Assembly: GCF_009832865.1 (NCBI RefSeq)
Contig: NZ_CP047130.1
Coordinates: 3,534,001-3,598,000, forward strand
DNA length: 64,000 nucleotides
From: Colwellia sp. 20A7
GTDB lineage: Bacteria > Pseudomonadota > Gammaproteobacteria > Enterobacterales > Alteromonadaceae
Direction: 5' to 3'
The notes under the pieces were generated by a model. The model was not told where the DNA came from, searched no databases, and saw nothing but the letters and a program-made list of their open reading frames with translations. Below, piece by piece: positions 1-9,174 of this stretch. Both the position numbers and the translations under genes were made by a program. Each line of letters begins with the position of its first letter. Within the stretch, counting starts at the first letter, position 1.

Positions 1-207
1 TTCTAAGATCCCTAGTGCCACAACAAACCAAGCAGCATAGGCATTTACCGGAGTAAATAATAGAATGATTAAACCAAATAACATTAACACACCTGATTTT
101 AAAAAAGTCTTAGCTGAAAGCTCTAATGTGCTTGATTCACTATAACACTCGTTAAAATATGGTTTATCTAATATAAATTTGCTTGTAAAAGAAGGAGATG
201 AATTCAT
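1..207 (-). CDS. Membrane protein of unknown function, N-terminal part (runs off the left edge)
   Basis: An open frame of 69 codons starts at an ATG at 207 (start MNSSPSFTSKFILDKPYF) and continues past base 1 without a stop. The ATG is followed by a hydrophilic segment of about 38 residues, then a hydrophobic stretch (about residues 40-67, LMLFGLIILLFTPVNAYAAW), so this is an N-cytoplasmic inner-membrane protein. The C-terminal part is outside the window. I do not recognise the family and assign no function. The frame is clean and the start is far from any other gene, so I think it is real. Confidence 0.55.
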   Translation of the reverse strand, partial: MNSSPSFTSKFILDKPYFNECYSESSTLELSAKTFLKSGVLMLFGLIILLFTPVNAYAAWFVVALGILE

Positions 208-331
208 GAAAAAAAACTAACAATAAATAAAAATAATTCTAACAGAAATTATTCATGAAGTAATGAAGGTAATTGAACTTTAATGGTTAAAAAGCACTCT
301 GCGTCATCAAAATGCCACAAGTGCTATAAAA

Positions 332-1153
332 TTAAAAACTACTGCGATCGATAAATGATTTTGGTTCTTCATTTCTTGCTAAACCATTCTTCATTGCTAT
401 CCGTTGGTTTTTCCGTCCTAATAATCGTAACTGAACTATCCTTTCCCAGAATAACGCCGCTCGGGTATCTTTTTTCCAAGTCTTTTTAAATAAATATTTA
501 GCGGCAGCAATAGCGTCGGGACTTTGTTGACAGATTTTTTCAGCCAACGATTTTGCTTCAATTAATGGTGTATCACTAACCTTTGAAACTAAACCATATT
601 GCTCAGCCTCAACTCCGGAGAAAAATCGCCCTGTCATTGTTAATTCTTGGGCTATATCTACACGAGTTAATCTGGACAAGGTTGCCATACCGCTCATGTC
701 GGGGATCAAACCCCATTTCATTTCTAGAATCGATAGATTTGCATCAGGAGTCGCTATACGATAATCACAACCCAATATAATTTGCATACCAGCCCCAAAA
801 CAATTGCCGTGTACAACAGCAATAACAGGTACTGATAAATCTCGCCAAACGTGTGCTACTCGTTGAAACATATTATCTTTGCGCCAAGGGAGTTTGAAGA
901 AGAACTTACCAATCATTGAGGGATTTTTAGCAACATAATTAAAATCTAACCCCGCACAAAATGAAGCCCCTGCGCCTTGTAAAATGACACAACGAATACT
1001 GCGATCTTTATCTATTTTTTTAGCTACTTGCACTAATTCAAGTATCATTGGTTTATCTAAACCATTATGTTTATCCACTCTATTTAAAGTGACATAAGCA
1101 ATGTTTTGCTCAACGTTAAATTTCACTCTCGCATTAGTCATAAAATTTACCAT
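332..1153 (-). CDS. Crotonase (enoyl-CoA hydratase/isomerase) family protein
   Basis: 273 residues, a normal length for a monofunctional crotonase. Seen: the oxyanion-hole segment GASFCAGLDF near residue 65, HGNCFGAGMQIILGCDYRIA near 115-135, and LEMKWGLIPDMSGMATL near 145-160. Of the two catalytic glutamates of classical hydratases, the first is replaced by Gln (GMQ) while the second (LEMKWG) is kept, so the exact reaction (hydratase, isomerase or other acyl-CoA chemistry) is uncertain. A second ATG at 1141 has a GAG-type ribosome site at better spacing than the one at 1153, so the protein may start at MTNARV. The gene stands alone; a FadR-like palindrome lies upstream (1190-1206), which would fit fatty-acid metabolism. 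Confidence 0.8.
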   Translation of the reverse strand: MVNFMTNARVKFNVEQNIAYVTLNRVDKHNGLDKPMILELVQVAKKIDKDRSIRCVILQGAGASFCAGLDFNYVAKNPSMIGKFFFKLPWRKDNMFQRVAHVWRDLSVPVIAVVHGNCFGAGMQIILGCDYRIATPDANLSILEMKWGLIPDMSGMATLSRLTRVDIAQELTMTGRFFSGVEAEQYGLVSKVSDTPLIEAKSLAEKICQQSPDAIAAAKYLFKKTWKKDTRAALFWERIVQLRLLGRKNQRIAMKNGLARNEEPKSFIDRSSF

Positions 1154-1477
1154 CTCAAAGTTAATCTTTTATTGAGTGTGCCATAATTAAACTGGTAGTA
1201 CCACAAAGCAAGATTATTTAGCTTAACGCGGTAATTTTCAGATCAAAAATGTGTTTTTTTCCCTGAACTTTACCAATATATCCGATAATTTTGTGGTAAA
1301 GTTACTAAACGCACCTAGATTAATATCATTACAAAAATAAAACAGCCTCAGGTTGATAATGTTAAAAATAAATAACATGTAATGATTACTGATACTTTCA
1401 GATGTCTACTATTTAAGACGTCTGCCCTTGGTATAAACACCAAAGGGATAATAGTTTAATTTTTCTAAGGAAATAAC
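1154..1477. other. Divergent intergenic region between the crotonase gene and nagB
   Basis: 324 bases that must carry both promoters. Besides the FadR-like site (1190-1206) it holds two inverted repeats just before nagB. One is at 1400-1423 (AGATGTCT / AGACGTCT, one mismatch). The other is at 1425-1447 (CCCTTGGT / ACCAAAGGG around a short loop). The second could fold in the nagB leader or bind a regulator. No open frame of note. Confidence 0.45.
1190..1206. promoter_or_regulatory. Possible FadR-like operator upstream of the crotonase gene
   Basis: AACTGGTAGTACCACAA contains the inverted repeat TGGTA-G-TACCA and resembles the known FadR operator AACTGGTCNGACCAGTT at the first seven bases and at the ACCA core. 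It lies 37 bases before the first candidate start of the leftward crotonase gene, where an operator would be expected. The match is partial and was made by eye. Confidence 0.3.
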
Positions 1478-2284
1478 ATGCAAGTTATTATTTTTGACGA
1501 TGCACAACAAGTTGCCGTTAATGCTGCCGAATGGGTAGCTGAATTAATTACTAAGAAAAAAAACCCCGTGTTAGGCCTAGCGACAGGCAGCACTCCAATT
1601 AGTCTTTACCAACAACTTGTTAATAAATATAAAGCAGGTGAGTTGAGCTTTAAAAATACGACAAGTTTTAATTTAGATGAGTATTTGGGTATTGATGCTG
1701 ATAATGAACAAAGCTATCGCCACTTTATGAATCAAAATTTATTTAATCATGTTGATATTAATATAGACAATACCTTTTTACCTACTTGTAACCAAGGTGA
1801 AAACCCTAGAGAGCAAGGCTTAGCTTATGAAGAGAAAATCAAGCAAGCAAATGGTGTTGATTTACAAATATTAGGCATTGGTGCAAATGGACATATTGGC
1901 TTTAATGAACCAACGTCAAGTTTAGCGTCACGCACACGAATAAAAACATTAACACAACAAACTCTTAATGATAATTCTCGTTTATTTAATAAAGATGAAT
2001 TTCAGCCAACACTCGCTATGACCATGGGTATTGCAACTATTTTAGATGCTAGATATGTATTATTAATGGCGACGGGTGAGAGTAAAGCCCAAGCGGTAAA
2101 AGACATGGTAGCAGGGCCACTTTCAGCTATGTGCCCTGCTTCAGCTTTACAAATGCATGAAAACGCCATTATATTATTAGATAAAGCGGCAGCAAGTAAG
2201 CTTGAAGATCAAGAGTATTACCACTGGGCAAATAATCAAAATATTAAAGTGAATGAAGAGTTTGGTTTATATCACAACTATTAA
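1478..2284 (+). CDS. nagB: Glucosamine-6-phosphate deaminase
   Basis: Converts glucosamine 6-phosphate to fructose 6-phosphate and ammonia, the last step of amino-sugar catabolism, in the cytosol. 268 residues against 266 for the E. coli enzyme. Seen: LGLATGSTPISLYQQL (sugar-phosphate loop, about residues 33-48), FNLDEYLG with the catalytic Asp near 67-74, and GIGANGHIGFNEP near 136-148 carrying the catalytic His. The start has AAGGA about nine bases upstream. No other nag gene is in the window, so it appears uncoupled from nagA, nagK and the transporter. The stop codon lies inside a 15-bp tandem repeat, followed by a clear terminator. Confidence 0.95.
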   Translation: MQVIIFDDAQQVAVNAAEWVAELITKKKNPVLGLATGSTPISLYQQLVNKYKAGELSFKNTTSFNLDEYLGIDADNEQSYRHFMNQNLFNHVDINIDNTFLPTCNQGENPREQGLAYEEKIKQANGVDLQILGIGANGHIGFNEPTSSLASRTRIKTLTQQTLNDNSRLFNKDEFQPTLAMTMGIATILDARYVLLMATGESKAQAVKDMVAGPLSAMCPASALQMHENAIILLDKAAASKLEDQEYYHWANNQNIKVNEEFGLYHNY

Positions 2285-2323
2285 TTTAGATAATATTAAT
2301 TTAGATGATATTAATTTAGATAA
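2279..2323 (+). repeat. Three tandem copies of a 15-bp unit spanning the nagB stop
   Basis: Units TATTAATTTAGATAA, TATTAATTTAGATGA and TATTAATTTAGATAA follow one another directly. The nagB TAA is inside the first unit, and each copy repeats in-frame stop codons. Confidence 0.85.
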
Positions 2324-2340
2324 TTACATACATTAACAAT

Positions 2341-2370
2341 AAAAAACCGACATTATGTCGGTTTTTTTAT
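2341..2370 (+). terminator. Rho-independent terminator of nagB
   Basis: Hairpin CCGACA-TTA-TGTCGG at 2347-2361 followed by seven T. The A-run on the left side would let it act in both directions. Confidence 0.9.
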
Positions 2371-2533
2371 AGCAGTTTCATTAATTAAGTGAACAATTAG
2401 ATACGTAGAAAAAATTGCCAAATATAAGGCATTTATTTCAATAACTAGTTGTTCTAATTATTAAATAAATAACGATGTAGTTGGTTATTTTAGCAAGTAG
2501 AAATGATCACATAGCTAGTGAGCTTGGTATTAT
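2367..2533. repeat. MITE-like repeat, copy 1
   Basis: About 165 bases (from TATAGCAGTTTCATT to GAGCTTGGTATTA) that recur in inverted orientation and very high identity at 27983-28146. The ends are imperfect inverted repeats (TATA-C-AGTTT against AAGCTTGGTATTA). No open frame. It lies between the nagB terminator and the 3' end of thyA. Confidence 0.8.
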
Positions 2534-2591
2534 CCATTATCGAATTAGCCGTAAATCGCTAGAATAAATAGCCTAAGATTAAAAATATCGT

Positions 2592-3443
2592 TTATACAGC
2601 AAACGGGTATTTTATCGCTTCATGACTCTGATAGCCTTCCACTGAAAAATCATCCATTGTGACCCAGGTTTCTAAGTCTTTTAATGATTTAATATCCGGA
2701 TTTATAATCAATTTAGGTAACGGCAACGGTTCACGTTTAAGTTGTACATCTTTCATCAAGGCCAATTGATCTTCATAAATATGTGCATTCACTATTTTAT
2801 GATAAGCAATACCAGGCTTTAACCCTGTAATTTGTGCCATGATAGCCAAGAAGAAAAACACCTGTACTTGGTTGAAATTTAGTCCTAATGGTACATCACA
2901 CGAACGTTGAAAACTGGTTAAATAAAGTGTGTCATCCAATACTGAAAAATTGTGAGTATGCATACAAGGTCTTAAACAACCCATATGAAATTCACCAGGG
3001 TTATAAAAAGTCAGAATTTCAGCACGGTCGTCGATGCCTTGACTTAAGTTATCAACTATTTTTTGGAGCTGATCAATAGTGCCACCATCTGGTGTAGCCC
3101 AAGCTCGGCCCTGAACGCCATAAACACGCCCCATATCATCCTCACCTTTACGGTGAGTATTATTCAACCAAACATCATTTAAATTAGCATTCGCATCCCA
3201 GGTTTTTGTACCTAGCTTTCTAAAATCAGCCGCATTATCATAGCCACGAATATAGCCAAGAAATTCAGCAATAGCCGATTTAAAAAAACTTTTTCGGGTA
3301 GTTATCATCGGAAATTCGTTATCGGCAACATTGTATTCCAAATCGGCATTAATCACAGTTAAGCAACGCTTGCCTGTTCGGCTATTTTCAACCCAAGTTC
3401 CGTGGTCAACAATACGTTGACATAAATCTAAATATGCGCGCAT
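2592..3443 (-). CDS. thyA: Thymidylate synthase
   Basis: Makes dTMP from dUMP with methylene-tetrahydrofolate. 283 residues, slightly longer than the 264 of E. coli because of a short insert near residues 95-115. Seen: the catalytic cysteine region [28 protein letters not shown] before it, and HIYEDQ near the end (dUMP binding). The C-terminus ends in PFAV, as usual for the family. The ATG overlaps the lgt stop by one base (TAATG at 3445-3441), so translation is coupled to lgt. Last gene of the rppH-ptsP-tauE-lgt-thyA run. Confidence 0.95.
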   Translation of the reverse strand: MRAYLDLCQRIVDHGTWVENSRTGKRCLTVINADLEYNVADNEFPMITTRKSFFKSAIAEFLGYIRGYDNAADFRKLGTKTWDANANLNDVWLNNTHRKGEDDMGRVYGVQGRAWATPDGGTIDQLQKIVDNLSQGIDDRAEILTFYNPGEFHMGCLRPCMHTHNFSVLDDTLYLTSFQRSCDVPLGLNFNQVQVFFFLAIMAQITGLKPGIAYHKIVNAHIYEDQLALMKDVQLKREPLPLPKLIINPDIKSLKDLETWVTMDDFSVEGYQSHEAIKYPFAV

Positions 3444-4303
3444 TATGTTTTACCTTTATTTGAAGATGTTGTTTTTTTTCCTGTGCGCTTTGTATTAGAA
3501 ATTGCTTCTTTTTCTTGAATTAAGTAACCCAAATAAATAATCAAAATCCCACCTAAAATCATAGGAACACTTAAAATCTGCCCTTTAGTAATAAAAGAAA
3601 AATATAAGCCTAAATGGGCGTCTGGCTCTCTAAAGAATTCAATAATGGTTCTAAACACACCATAACCAATTAAAAAGACGCCTGAAGCTAAACCTAAACT
3701 TCTAGGCTTACGTGTAATAACGTATAAAATAACAAATAAAACAACGCCTTCCAGGAAAAACTCATACAACTGTGAGGGGTGACGTGGCAATTGTAATGGG
3801 TCTGTTGGAAACACCATAGCCCAAGGTACATCAGTTTGTCTTCCCCATAATTCAGCATTAATAAAGTTACCTAAACGCCCCATCCCTAAACCAATAGGTA
3901 CAAGTGGTGCAACAAAATCACCAACCGTTAAAAAAGCTTTATTTGTTTTACGTGCAAAAAGATACACCGCAGCAATAACACCAAGCAAGCCACCATGGAA
4001 TGACATACCGCCAGCCCAAATTTTGAAAAGGTATAATGGCTCAGCTAAAAAGTAGTCGAATTGATAAAATAGTACGTAACCTATTCGCCCACCTAAAATA
4101 ACACCAAGAAAGCCATAAAATAATAAATCGCTTACTTGCTCACGAGTCCACTCGCCACCACTTTTATCCGCGGCTTTATTTGCAATAAACATTGCACCCA
4201 AGAATCCGACTAAGTACATCATGCCGTACCAACGAAGTGCAACCGGCCCAATACTAAAAATAATAGGGTCAATAATGGGAAATTGTAAAAATTGGTCTGT
4301 CAT
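3443..4303 (-). CDS. lgt: Phosphatidylglycerol-prolipoprotein diacylglyceryl transferase
   Basis: Transfers diacylglycerol to the lipobox cysteine of prolipoproteins in the inner membrane, the first step of lipoprotein maturation. 286 residues, about seven membrane segments. Seen: the Lgt signature [14 protein letters not shown] near residues 142-155, FHGGLLG with the essential His near 102-108, and RHPSQLYEF near 175. A Lys/Ser/Thr-rich tail ends the protein. It lies 42 bases after the tauE-like gene and overlaps thyA by one base, the usual lgt-thyA arrangement of gammaproteobacteria. Confidence 0.95.
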   Translation of the reverse strand: MTDQFLQFPIIDPIIFSIGPVALRWYGMMYLVGFLGAMFIANKAADKSGGEWTREQVSDLLFYGFLGVILGGRIGYVLFYQFDYFLAEPLYLFKIWAGGMSFHGGLLGVIAAVYLFARKTNKAFLTVGDFVAPLVPIGLGMGRLGNFINAELWGRQTDVPWAMVFPTDPLQLPRHPSQLYEFFLEGVVLFVILYVITRKPRSLGLASGVFLIGYGVFRTIIEFFREPDAHLGLYFSFITKGQILSVPMILGGILIIYLGYLIQEKEAISNTKRTGKKTTSSNKGKT

Positions 4304-4345
4304 TTTCTATCCAAATAAAGCTTCGCTGAAAAATACGAAGAAAAG

Positions 4346-5137
4346 TTAAGTTAACATCATTTTCATTGCCACAATAATAAGAAAAATGGCAAATAATTGT
4401 TTTAAAGTTTGTACTGGTACCTTAGCGGCATATTTTACGCCAACAGGGGCAAATAATGAAGATGTAAGCGCTATTCCGCTTAAAGCAGGTAAATAAACGT
4501 AACCAAGACTCCAAGCAGGTAATAATTCATTACCAAATCCTGAAATGATATACCCCAAAGAGCCAAATAACGCCACCATAACACCACATACGGTGGCAAT
4601 ACCAATACAATGCCTTAATGGCGTACCAAAATACGTTAAGATTGGCACTAAAATAGCACCACCTGCCATGCCCATTAAACTCGCAACCACACCGGTGAGT
4701 AAACTAATAAATTGTAACTTAATTTTTGATGGCATTTCTTTATAGCGCTGCAAGCGAATAGATAACAGCATATAGGACGCAAGTATCACAACCGCAATAG
4801 CAAAAAAGCTTGTTAATGCCTGAGCTGACAAATGATCTGCAATAAAAGCCCCGACTAAGGCCCCAAAAGCGACAATGAACATCAGTGGTTTAGTTATATT
4901 CCAAGGAATATTTCTGTTCTTATGGTGAGCAAATGTGGCACTCGATGAAGTAATCACAATTGTCGATAACGAGGTTGCCAATGCCATCGGCATTATCACT
5001 TCATTACTAATCCCTAGTTGAGGTAATAAGTAAACCAAAGCTGGCACTACTATCAAACCACCACCAATACCTAATAGCCCAGCTAAAAAGCCAGTAAAAG
5101 CGCCAAGGAATATACAGCTAATAAAAATTAAAAACAT
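4346..5137 (-). CDS. Sulfite exporter TauE/SafE family membrane protein
   Basis: 263 residues with about eight hydrophobic segments. Two related halves each carry the family motif: GFLAGLLGIGGGLIVVPAL near residue 16, and GVVASLMGMAGGAILVPIL near 150. The family moves sulfite, sulfonates or other organic anions outward; the substrate here cannot be read from sequence. The start overlaps the ptsP stop by one base (TAATG), so it is translated together with ptsP. A TauE-like gene between ptsP and lgt also occurs in related marine gammaproteobacteria as far as I recall. Confidence 0.85.
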   Translation of the reverse strand: MFLIFISCIFLGAFTGFLAGLLGIGGGLIVVPALVYLLPQLGISNEVIMPMALATSLSTIVITSSSATFAHHKNRNIPWNITKPLMFIVAFGALVGAFIADHLSAQALTSFFAIAVVILASYMLLSIRLQRYKEMPSKIKLQFISLLTGVVASLMGMAGGAILVPILTYFGTPLRHCIGIATVCGVMVALFGSLGYIISGFGNELLPAWSLGYVYLPALSGIALTSSLFAPVGVKYAAKVPVQTLKQLFAIFLIIVAMKMMLT

Positions 5138-7455
5138 TACAATCCAGCGCGAATAAAACCGCCCAAACCTAATTGTTCGAGTTGCTCATTTAAGTAAATA
5201 TGCACTTGCTTAGCAGTAATCAGTTTTAAGGTGTGAGATAAAATCAATTCAGCTCTTTGAAAATCAATATGGCGAATAACCCATTTAATACGCGCTATAT
5301 TATGCCCATTCATACTGAGTTTATCAAAACCCATAGCTAATAATAATAAGGCACCAGCAGGCTCACCAGCTAACTCCCCACACAAACTTAGCGGTATAGA
5401 ATACTTTTTAGACTGTTTTGCAATAGTATACAGAGCTCTAAGCACCGCAGGATGATAAGCATCGTGTAAACCAGCCACTTGCGCATTGTTACGGTCTACC
5501 GCAAGTAAGTATTGTGTTAAATCATTACTACCAACAGAGAAAAAGTCGACTCGCTGTGCTAATTCTTCAAGTTGAAAAATCACAGAAGGAACTTCTAACA
5601 TAATACCTATTTTAGGACGAGGAAGCTCTTTAACTTGAACGTCGCCGCCATACTGATTATTTATCCCATTTTGACTTTCACTACTTATCTCGGCACCTAC
5701 TTCTAGGTAAGCTTGATTTATTAAGCGAATAGCATCATCAACTTCATTAACATTTGAAATCATAGGTAACATAATTTCTAAGTTATTATACTGATGATTA
5801 GCTCGAATCATGGCACGAACTTGAACTAAAAATATTTCAGGGTGATCTAAAGTGATCCTGATCCCACGCCACCCTAAAAACGGGTTATCTTCAGTAATAG
5901 GAAAGTAAGGTAACGATTTATCTCCGCCTATATCTAACGTACGCATGGTAACCGTTGCTTGAGAAAACTCTTTTAATGTTTTTTCATATAAGGTCGTTTG
6001 CTCCTGCTCTGATGGAAAGTAATGTCGATCCATAAACGGAATTTCAGTTCGATACAAACCTATGCCTAAACTACCTAAGTTTTCTGGACGATCAAACCCC
6101 GCAGACAAACCAGCATTTAATTGTAGCTCGATAGCTTGGCCATCTTGAGTAATTGTGGGTAAATGAACTTCTTGTTGAATTTTACTGATCAACTCGCTTT
6201 CTTGAGCAATTAATTGACGATATTCACTTATCAATGCGTCATCAGGATTAATAAATAGCTCACCGCTATAACCATCGACAATCGCTTGTTGATGATTAAA
6301 CTGGGCAATAGGGATATTCGTAATTCCCATAATGGCCGGCAATTCAAGCGCATGTGCTAAAATAGCAGCATGAGAATTAGCAGAGCCAGATAAAGAAACG
6401 ATACCTTTTAATCCTTTGTGTTGATATTCAGCTAACATAGAAGCTGTTACATCTTCAGCAAGCAAGATAAAGGCTTTAGGGAGTTTTACTTTTAGCGATT
6501 TTTTCTTCTGTAAATTACGTAATAATCTATTACCTAAATCACGAATATCGGTAGCTCGCTCTTTTAAATAGCTATCATCTATCGCTTCAAATTGAGTCAC
6601 ATAATGATCAATGATAAGTTTAAGGGCACTTTCTGCTTGCCAGCCTTCATTGATTTTTTTGATTACACCTTGACGAATATCCGCTTGATCAAGTAACTGT
6701 ATATAAACATCAAAGATGGCTAAGTTATCATCGGTGATAATATCACTTAGTTTTTGACTCAACTTTTCAAAGTCAGCTTTGGTTTTATTAACTGCAGCAG
6801 TGAAGCGCATAATTTGCTTACTTTGTTGAGCTAAGCTAACTTTTTCTAAGACTACTGTGACAAGCTCAACCTTAGGTTGATAAACAACTATCTCACTCAG
6901 CGCGATACCAGGAGCACCTGCAATACCTAATAACTGTTTTACATCTTTACTTTTATCTGATTGCATAAAGAGGTTTTTCACCTCGGCACTGGCTAACGCA
7001 TTAGCCAATTGTGCTGCTATCGTAACTAAAAAGGCTTCTTCATTTTCTGTAAAATTTCTAGCGTTTTTTTGTTGAATAGAAAGAATGCCCAACACTTTAC
7101 GTCGGTGGATAATAGGTGTGCCTAGAAAAGCATTAAAATCATCTTCTTCAACTTCAGGTGCATGCATGAAATGTTGATGATTTCTTGCATCAGCTATATT
7201 TATTGGCTCTTCTCGCTGCCCTACTAGCCCAACCAACCCTTCAGAGAACCTTATCGCTGTTTGCCCAAACGACTTTTGTGCTAATCCATCAGACGCCATT
7301 AATAAGAAGTGTTGTTGAGCGTGATCAGCTAAATAAATTGAGCAACAGTCGGTATTCAGTGAATTTTTGATTTGGCTAACCATACGCTCTAATGCTATTT
7401 GCAAGTGCATTTCTTGACTAAACTCAAGCACAATACGACGTAGCGTGGTTAACAT
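5137..7455 (-). CDS. ptsP: PEP-protein phosphotransferase of the nitrogen PTS (EI-Ntr)
   Basis: Takes phosphate from phosphoenolpyruvate and passes it to NPr, feeding the regulatory (not sugar-transporting) PTS branch. 772 residues against 748 in E. coli. Domain order: GAF domain (about 1-160), HPr-binding part of enzyme I (about 185-330), the swivelling domain with the phosphorylated His at residue 362 in SGSANSHAAILAHAL, and the PEP-binding barrel (about 420-740) with DIGGDKSLPYF, GIMLEVPSV, FFSVGSNDLTQY and the catalytic Cys in LSLCGELAG. About 78 bases and a terminator separate it from rppH. Confidence 0.95.
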   Translation of the reverse strand: MLTTLRRIVLEFSQEMHLQIALERMVSQIKNSLNTDCCSIYLADHAQQHFLLMASDGLAQKSFGQTAIRFSEGLVGLVGQREEPINIADARNHQHFMHAPEVEEDDFNAFLGTPIIHRRKVLGILSIQQKNARNFTENEEAFLVTIAAQLANALASAEVKNLFMQSDKSKDVKQLLGIAGAPGIALSEIVVYQPKVELVTVVLEKVSLAQQSKQIMRFTAAVNKTKADFEKLSQKLSDIITDDNLAIFDVYIQLLDQADIRQGVIKKINEGWQAESALKLIIDHYVTQFEAIDDSYLKERATDIRDLGNRLLRNLQKKKSLKVKLPKAFILLAEDVTASMLAEYQHKGLKGIVSLSGSANSHAAILAHALELPAIMGITNIPIAQFNHQQAIVDGYSGELFINPDDALISEYRQLIAQESELISKIQQEVHLPTITQDGQAIELQLNAGLSAGFDRPENLGSLGIGLYRTEIPFMDRHYFPSEQEQTTLYEKTLKEFSQATVTMRTLDIGGDKSLPYFPITEDNPFLGWRGIRITLDHPEIFLVQVRAMIRANHQYNNLEIMLPMISNVNEVDDAIRLINQAYLEVGAEISSESQNGINNQYGGDVQVKELPRPKIGIMLEVPSVIFQLEELAQRVDFFSVGSNDLTQYLLAVDRNNAQVAGLHDAYHPAVLRALYTIAKQSKKYSIPLSLCGELAGEPAGALLLLAMGFDKLSMNGHNIARIKWVIRHIDFQRAELILSHTLKLITAKQVHIYLNEQLEQLGLGGFIRAGL

Positions 7456-7484
7456 AATTTCCTTATTGAACGTATAAAATGAAT

Positions 7485-7510
7485 AAAAAAGCCCACGTAA
7501 GTAGGCTTTT
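7485..7510 (-). terminator. Terminator between rppH and ptsP
   Basis: On the minus strand AAAAGCC-TAC-TTAC-GTG-GGCTTTTTT forms a stem of ten pairs including one T-G wobble, then a T-run. It would end or attenuate rppH transcripts before ptsP. Confidence 0.8.
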
Positions 7511-7533
7511 AATAAAATAACTCATAGTAATAA

Positions 7534-8061
7534 TTACGCTTGGCGTTTACCTCGATTAGGCCGCCTATCAGGCCTTTTTTCATATGAAAAAGATAAAGCC
7601 TGTAGGGCAAACTCTTTCATAACTTTACGATAAACATCGCGCTTAAATGACACTACTTGTCGAACTGGATACCAGTAACTCACCCAACGCCAATCATCGA
7701 ATTCAGGATGAGAGCTATGTAGCAAATCGACCGATGATTCAGGAGCAGTTAATTTTAATAAAAACCACTTCTGTTTTTGCCCAATACAAACAGGTTTACT
7801 ATCGTGTCTTATATAACGTTTTGGTAATTTATACTTTAGCCAGTGTTTAGTTGAAGCAACAATTTTAACATGTTCTGGTTGTAATCCTACTTCTTCATAT
7901 AACTCTCGAAACATGGTTTGCTCAGCAGTTTCCCCTTCATCAACACCACCTTGTGGATATTGCCATGAATGTTGCCCAAACCTTCTAGCCCAAAATACTT
8001 GTCCCCTGCTATTAATTATTACTATGCCGACATTGGCTCGGTAGCCTTCGGCATCGATCAC
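7534..8061 (-). CDS. rppH: RNA pyrophosphohydrolase (Nudix)
   Basis: Removes pyrophosphate from the 5' end of triphosphorylated mRNAs and so triggers RNase E-dependent decay. 175 residues, as in E. coli (176). Seen: the start [27 protein letters not shown] and the Nudix box GX5EX7REUXEEXGU complete at about residues 38-60, and the basic C-terminal tail [14 protein letters not shown]. It precedes ptsP, as in enteric bacteria. Confidence 0.95.
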   Translation of the reverse strand: MIDAEGYRANVGIVIINSRGQVFWARRFGQHSWQYPQGGVDEGETAEQTMFRELYEEVGLQPEHVKIVASTKHWLKYKLPKRYIRHDSKPVCIGQKQKWFLLKLTAPESSVDLLHSSHPEFDDWRWVSYWYPVRQVVSFKRDVYRKVMKEFALQALSFSYEKRPDRRPNRGKRQA

Positions 8062-8199
8062 AGGAACTCCTGAAAACTAAAAAATACTTGTGTAGATTCA
8101 ACCATAATAACGCCAATGGAGCAAATGATTACTTTGATTTTTTTACCTATTAACCAGATAATAGCTTTTATTTACAAACGCATTAGTGATAAACACACA

Positions 8200-8889
8200 A
8201 TGAACATTCCCGCTTCCGAACAAGAACTACTTGAAAGAGTGCATAGTTTAGCTGGCTTAACCCTAGCTGAGGTTGCCGATGATGCGAAAATTGAAATGCC
8301 TGTAGATTTAAAGCGTAATAAAGGCTGGGTAGGCTTATTGCTTGAGCATGTCCTTGGCGCTAGCGCTAGCTCAAGACCTGAACCTGATTTCCCCACACTC
8401 GGAATTGAATTGAAAACCTTGCCAATTAATTGCCAAGGTAAGCCACTTGAGACAACTTTTGTTTGTGTTGCGCCATTAACGGGTTTAGTAGGTGTTAATT
8501 GGCAAAATTGTTGGCTTAAACAGAAATTATCAAAAGTATTATGGGTTCCCATCATCTGCAATACGCCAGAGGAAAAGAAAATACCTTTAGCAGAGCGCCG
8601 AATTGGCAGCGCTTTTCTTTGGTCACCTTCAGTTGAAGAAGAGCAGTTATTAGCAATGGACTGGCAAGAGCTAACCGATATGATTGTTTTAGGTGATGTA
8701 GAAAATATTCATGGTAAACATGGACAAGTACTACAACTTAGACCAAAAGCTGCCAACGCTAAAGCAAAAACACAAGCCTATAATCGCCATGGCAAGCCAT
8801 TTATGACCTTACCTCGTGGCTTTTATTTAAAAATCCCTTTCACTCAAGCGCTATTAAATAAAAACTTACGTATCAATGATGGTGCTTGA
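8200..8889 (+). CDS. mutH: DNA mismatch repair endonuclease MutH
   Basis: Nicks the unmethylated strand at hemimethylated GATC sites when activated by MutS and MutL. From the ATG at 8200 the product is 229 residues, equal to E. coli MutH, and begins [19 protein letters not shown]. An in-frame ATG at 8116 would add 28 residues unlike the family, so 8200 is chosen, although its ribosome site is weak. Catalytic residues of the D-X(n)-E-X-K type are seen in [14 protein letters not shown] at about residues 68-81. Divergent from rppH, which is 138 bases away. Presence of mutH implies a Dam-directed repair system. Confidence 0.93.
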   Translation: MNIPASEQELLERVHSLAGLTLAEVADDAKIEMPVDLKRNKGWVGLLLEHVLGASASSRPEPDFPTLGIELKTLPINCQGKPLETTFVCVAPLTGLVGVNWQNCWLKQKLSKVLWVPIICNTPEEKKIPLAERRIGSAFLWSPSVEEEQLLAMDWQELTDMIVLGDVENIHGKHGQVLQLRPKAANAKAKTQAYNRHGKPFMTLPRGFYLKIPFTQALLNKNLRINDGA

Positions 8890-8919
8890 CTTCTTAACAC
8901 CGTCCCCCTGAAACGCCCT

Positions 8920-9092
8920 CGCCTTCCGTATTAAATCACCTACGGAATGACTGCAGATCCGCATTCTGAATTTGATTCAGAATCCCAAGCGTTATGCTGT
9001 GTAGACGTTGAGATCTAGGAATTCACGCATAATTCAACCACACGCATGGAATTCCGTATTAAACCATCAACGGAATGACGAAGCTGGTGACC
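8920..9092. repeat. ATTCCGT-type palindromic repeat cluster, copy at mutH
   Basis: The 285-base gap after mutH holds pieces of the repeat family also found at 38037-38600, here in the opposite orientation. Pieces are TTCCGTATTAAATCACC with ACGGAATGAC, the inverted repeat ATTCTGAATTTGATTCAGAAT (8960-8980), CCCAAGCGTTATGCTG, and CAACCACACGCATGGAATTCC. An 11-bp unit GATGAACAACT repeats right after it (9112-9142). No gene is seen in this gap. Confidence 0.7.
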
Positions 9093-9174
9093 TACGGAAT
9101 GCACAAGTGACGAACAACTGATGAACAACTGATGAACAACTAAATAGTTAAGTATCGAACAATAAAGACAGCAC

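Noticed and set aside
8116..8199. Longer MutH start at 8116
   Set aside because: It adds 28 residues not seen in MutH; the shorter form has exactly the E. coli length.
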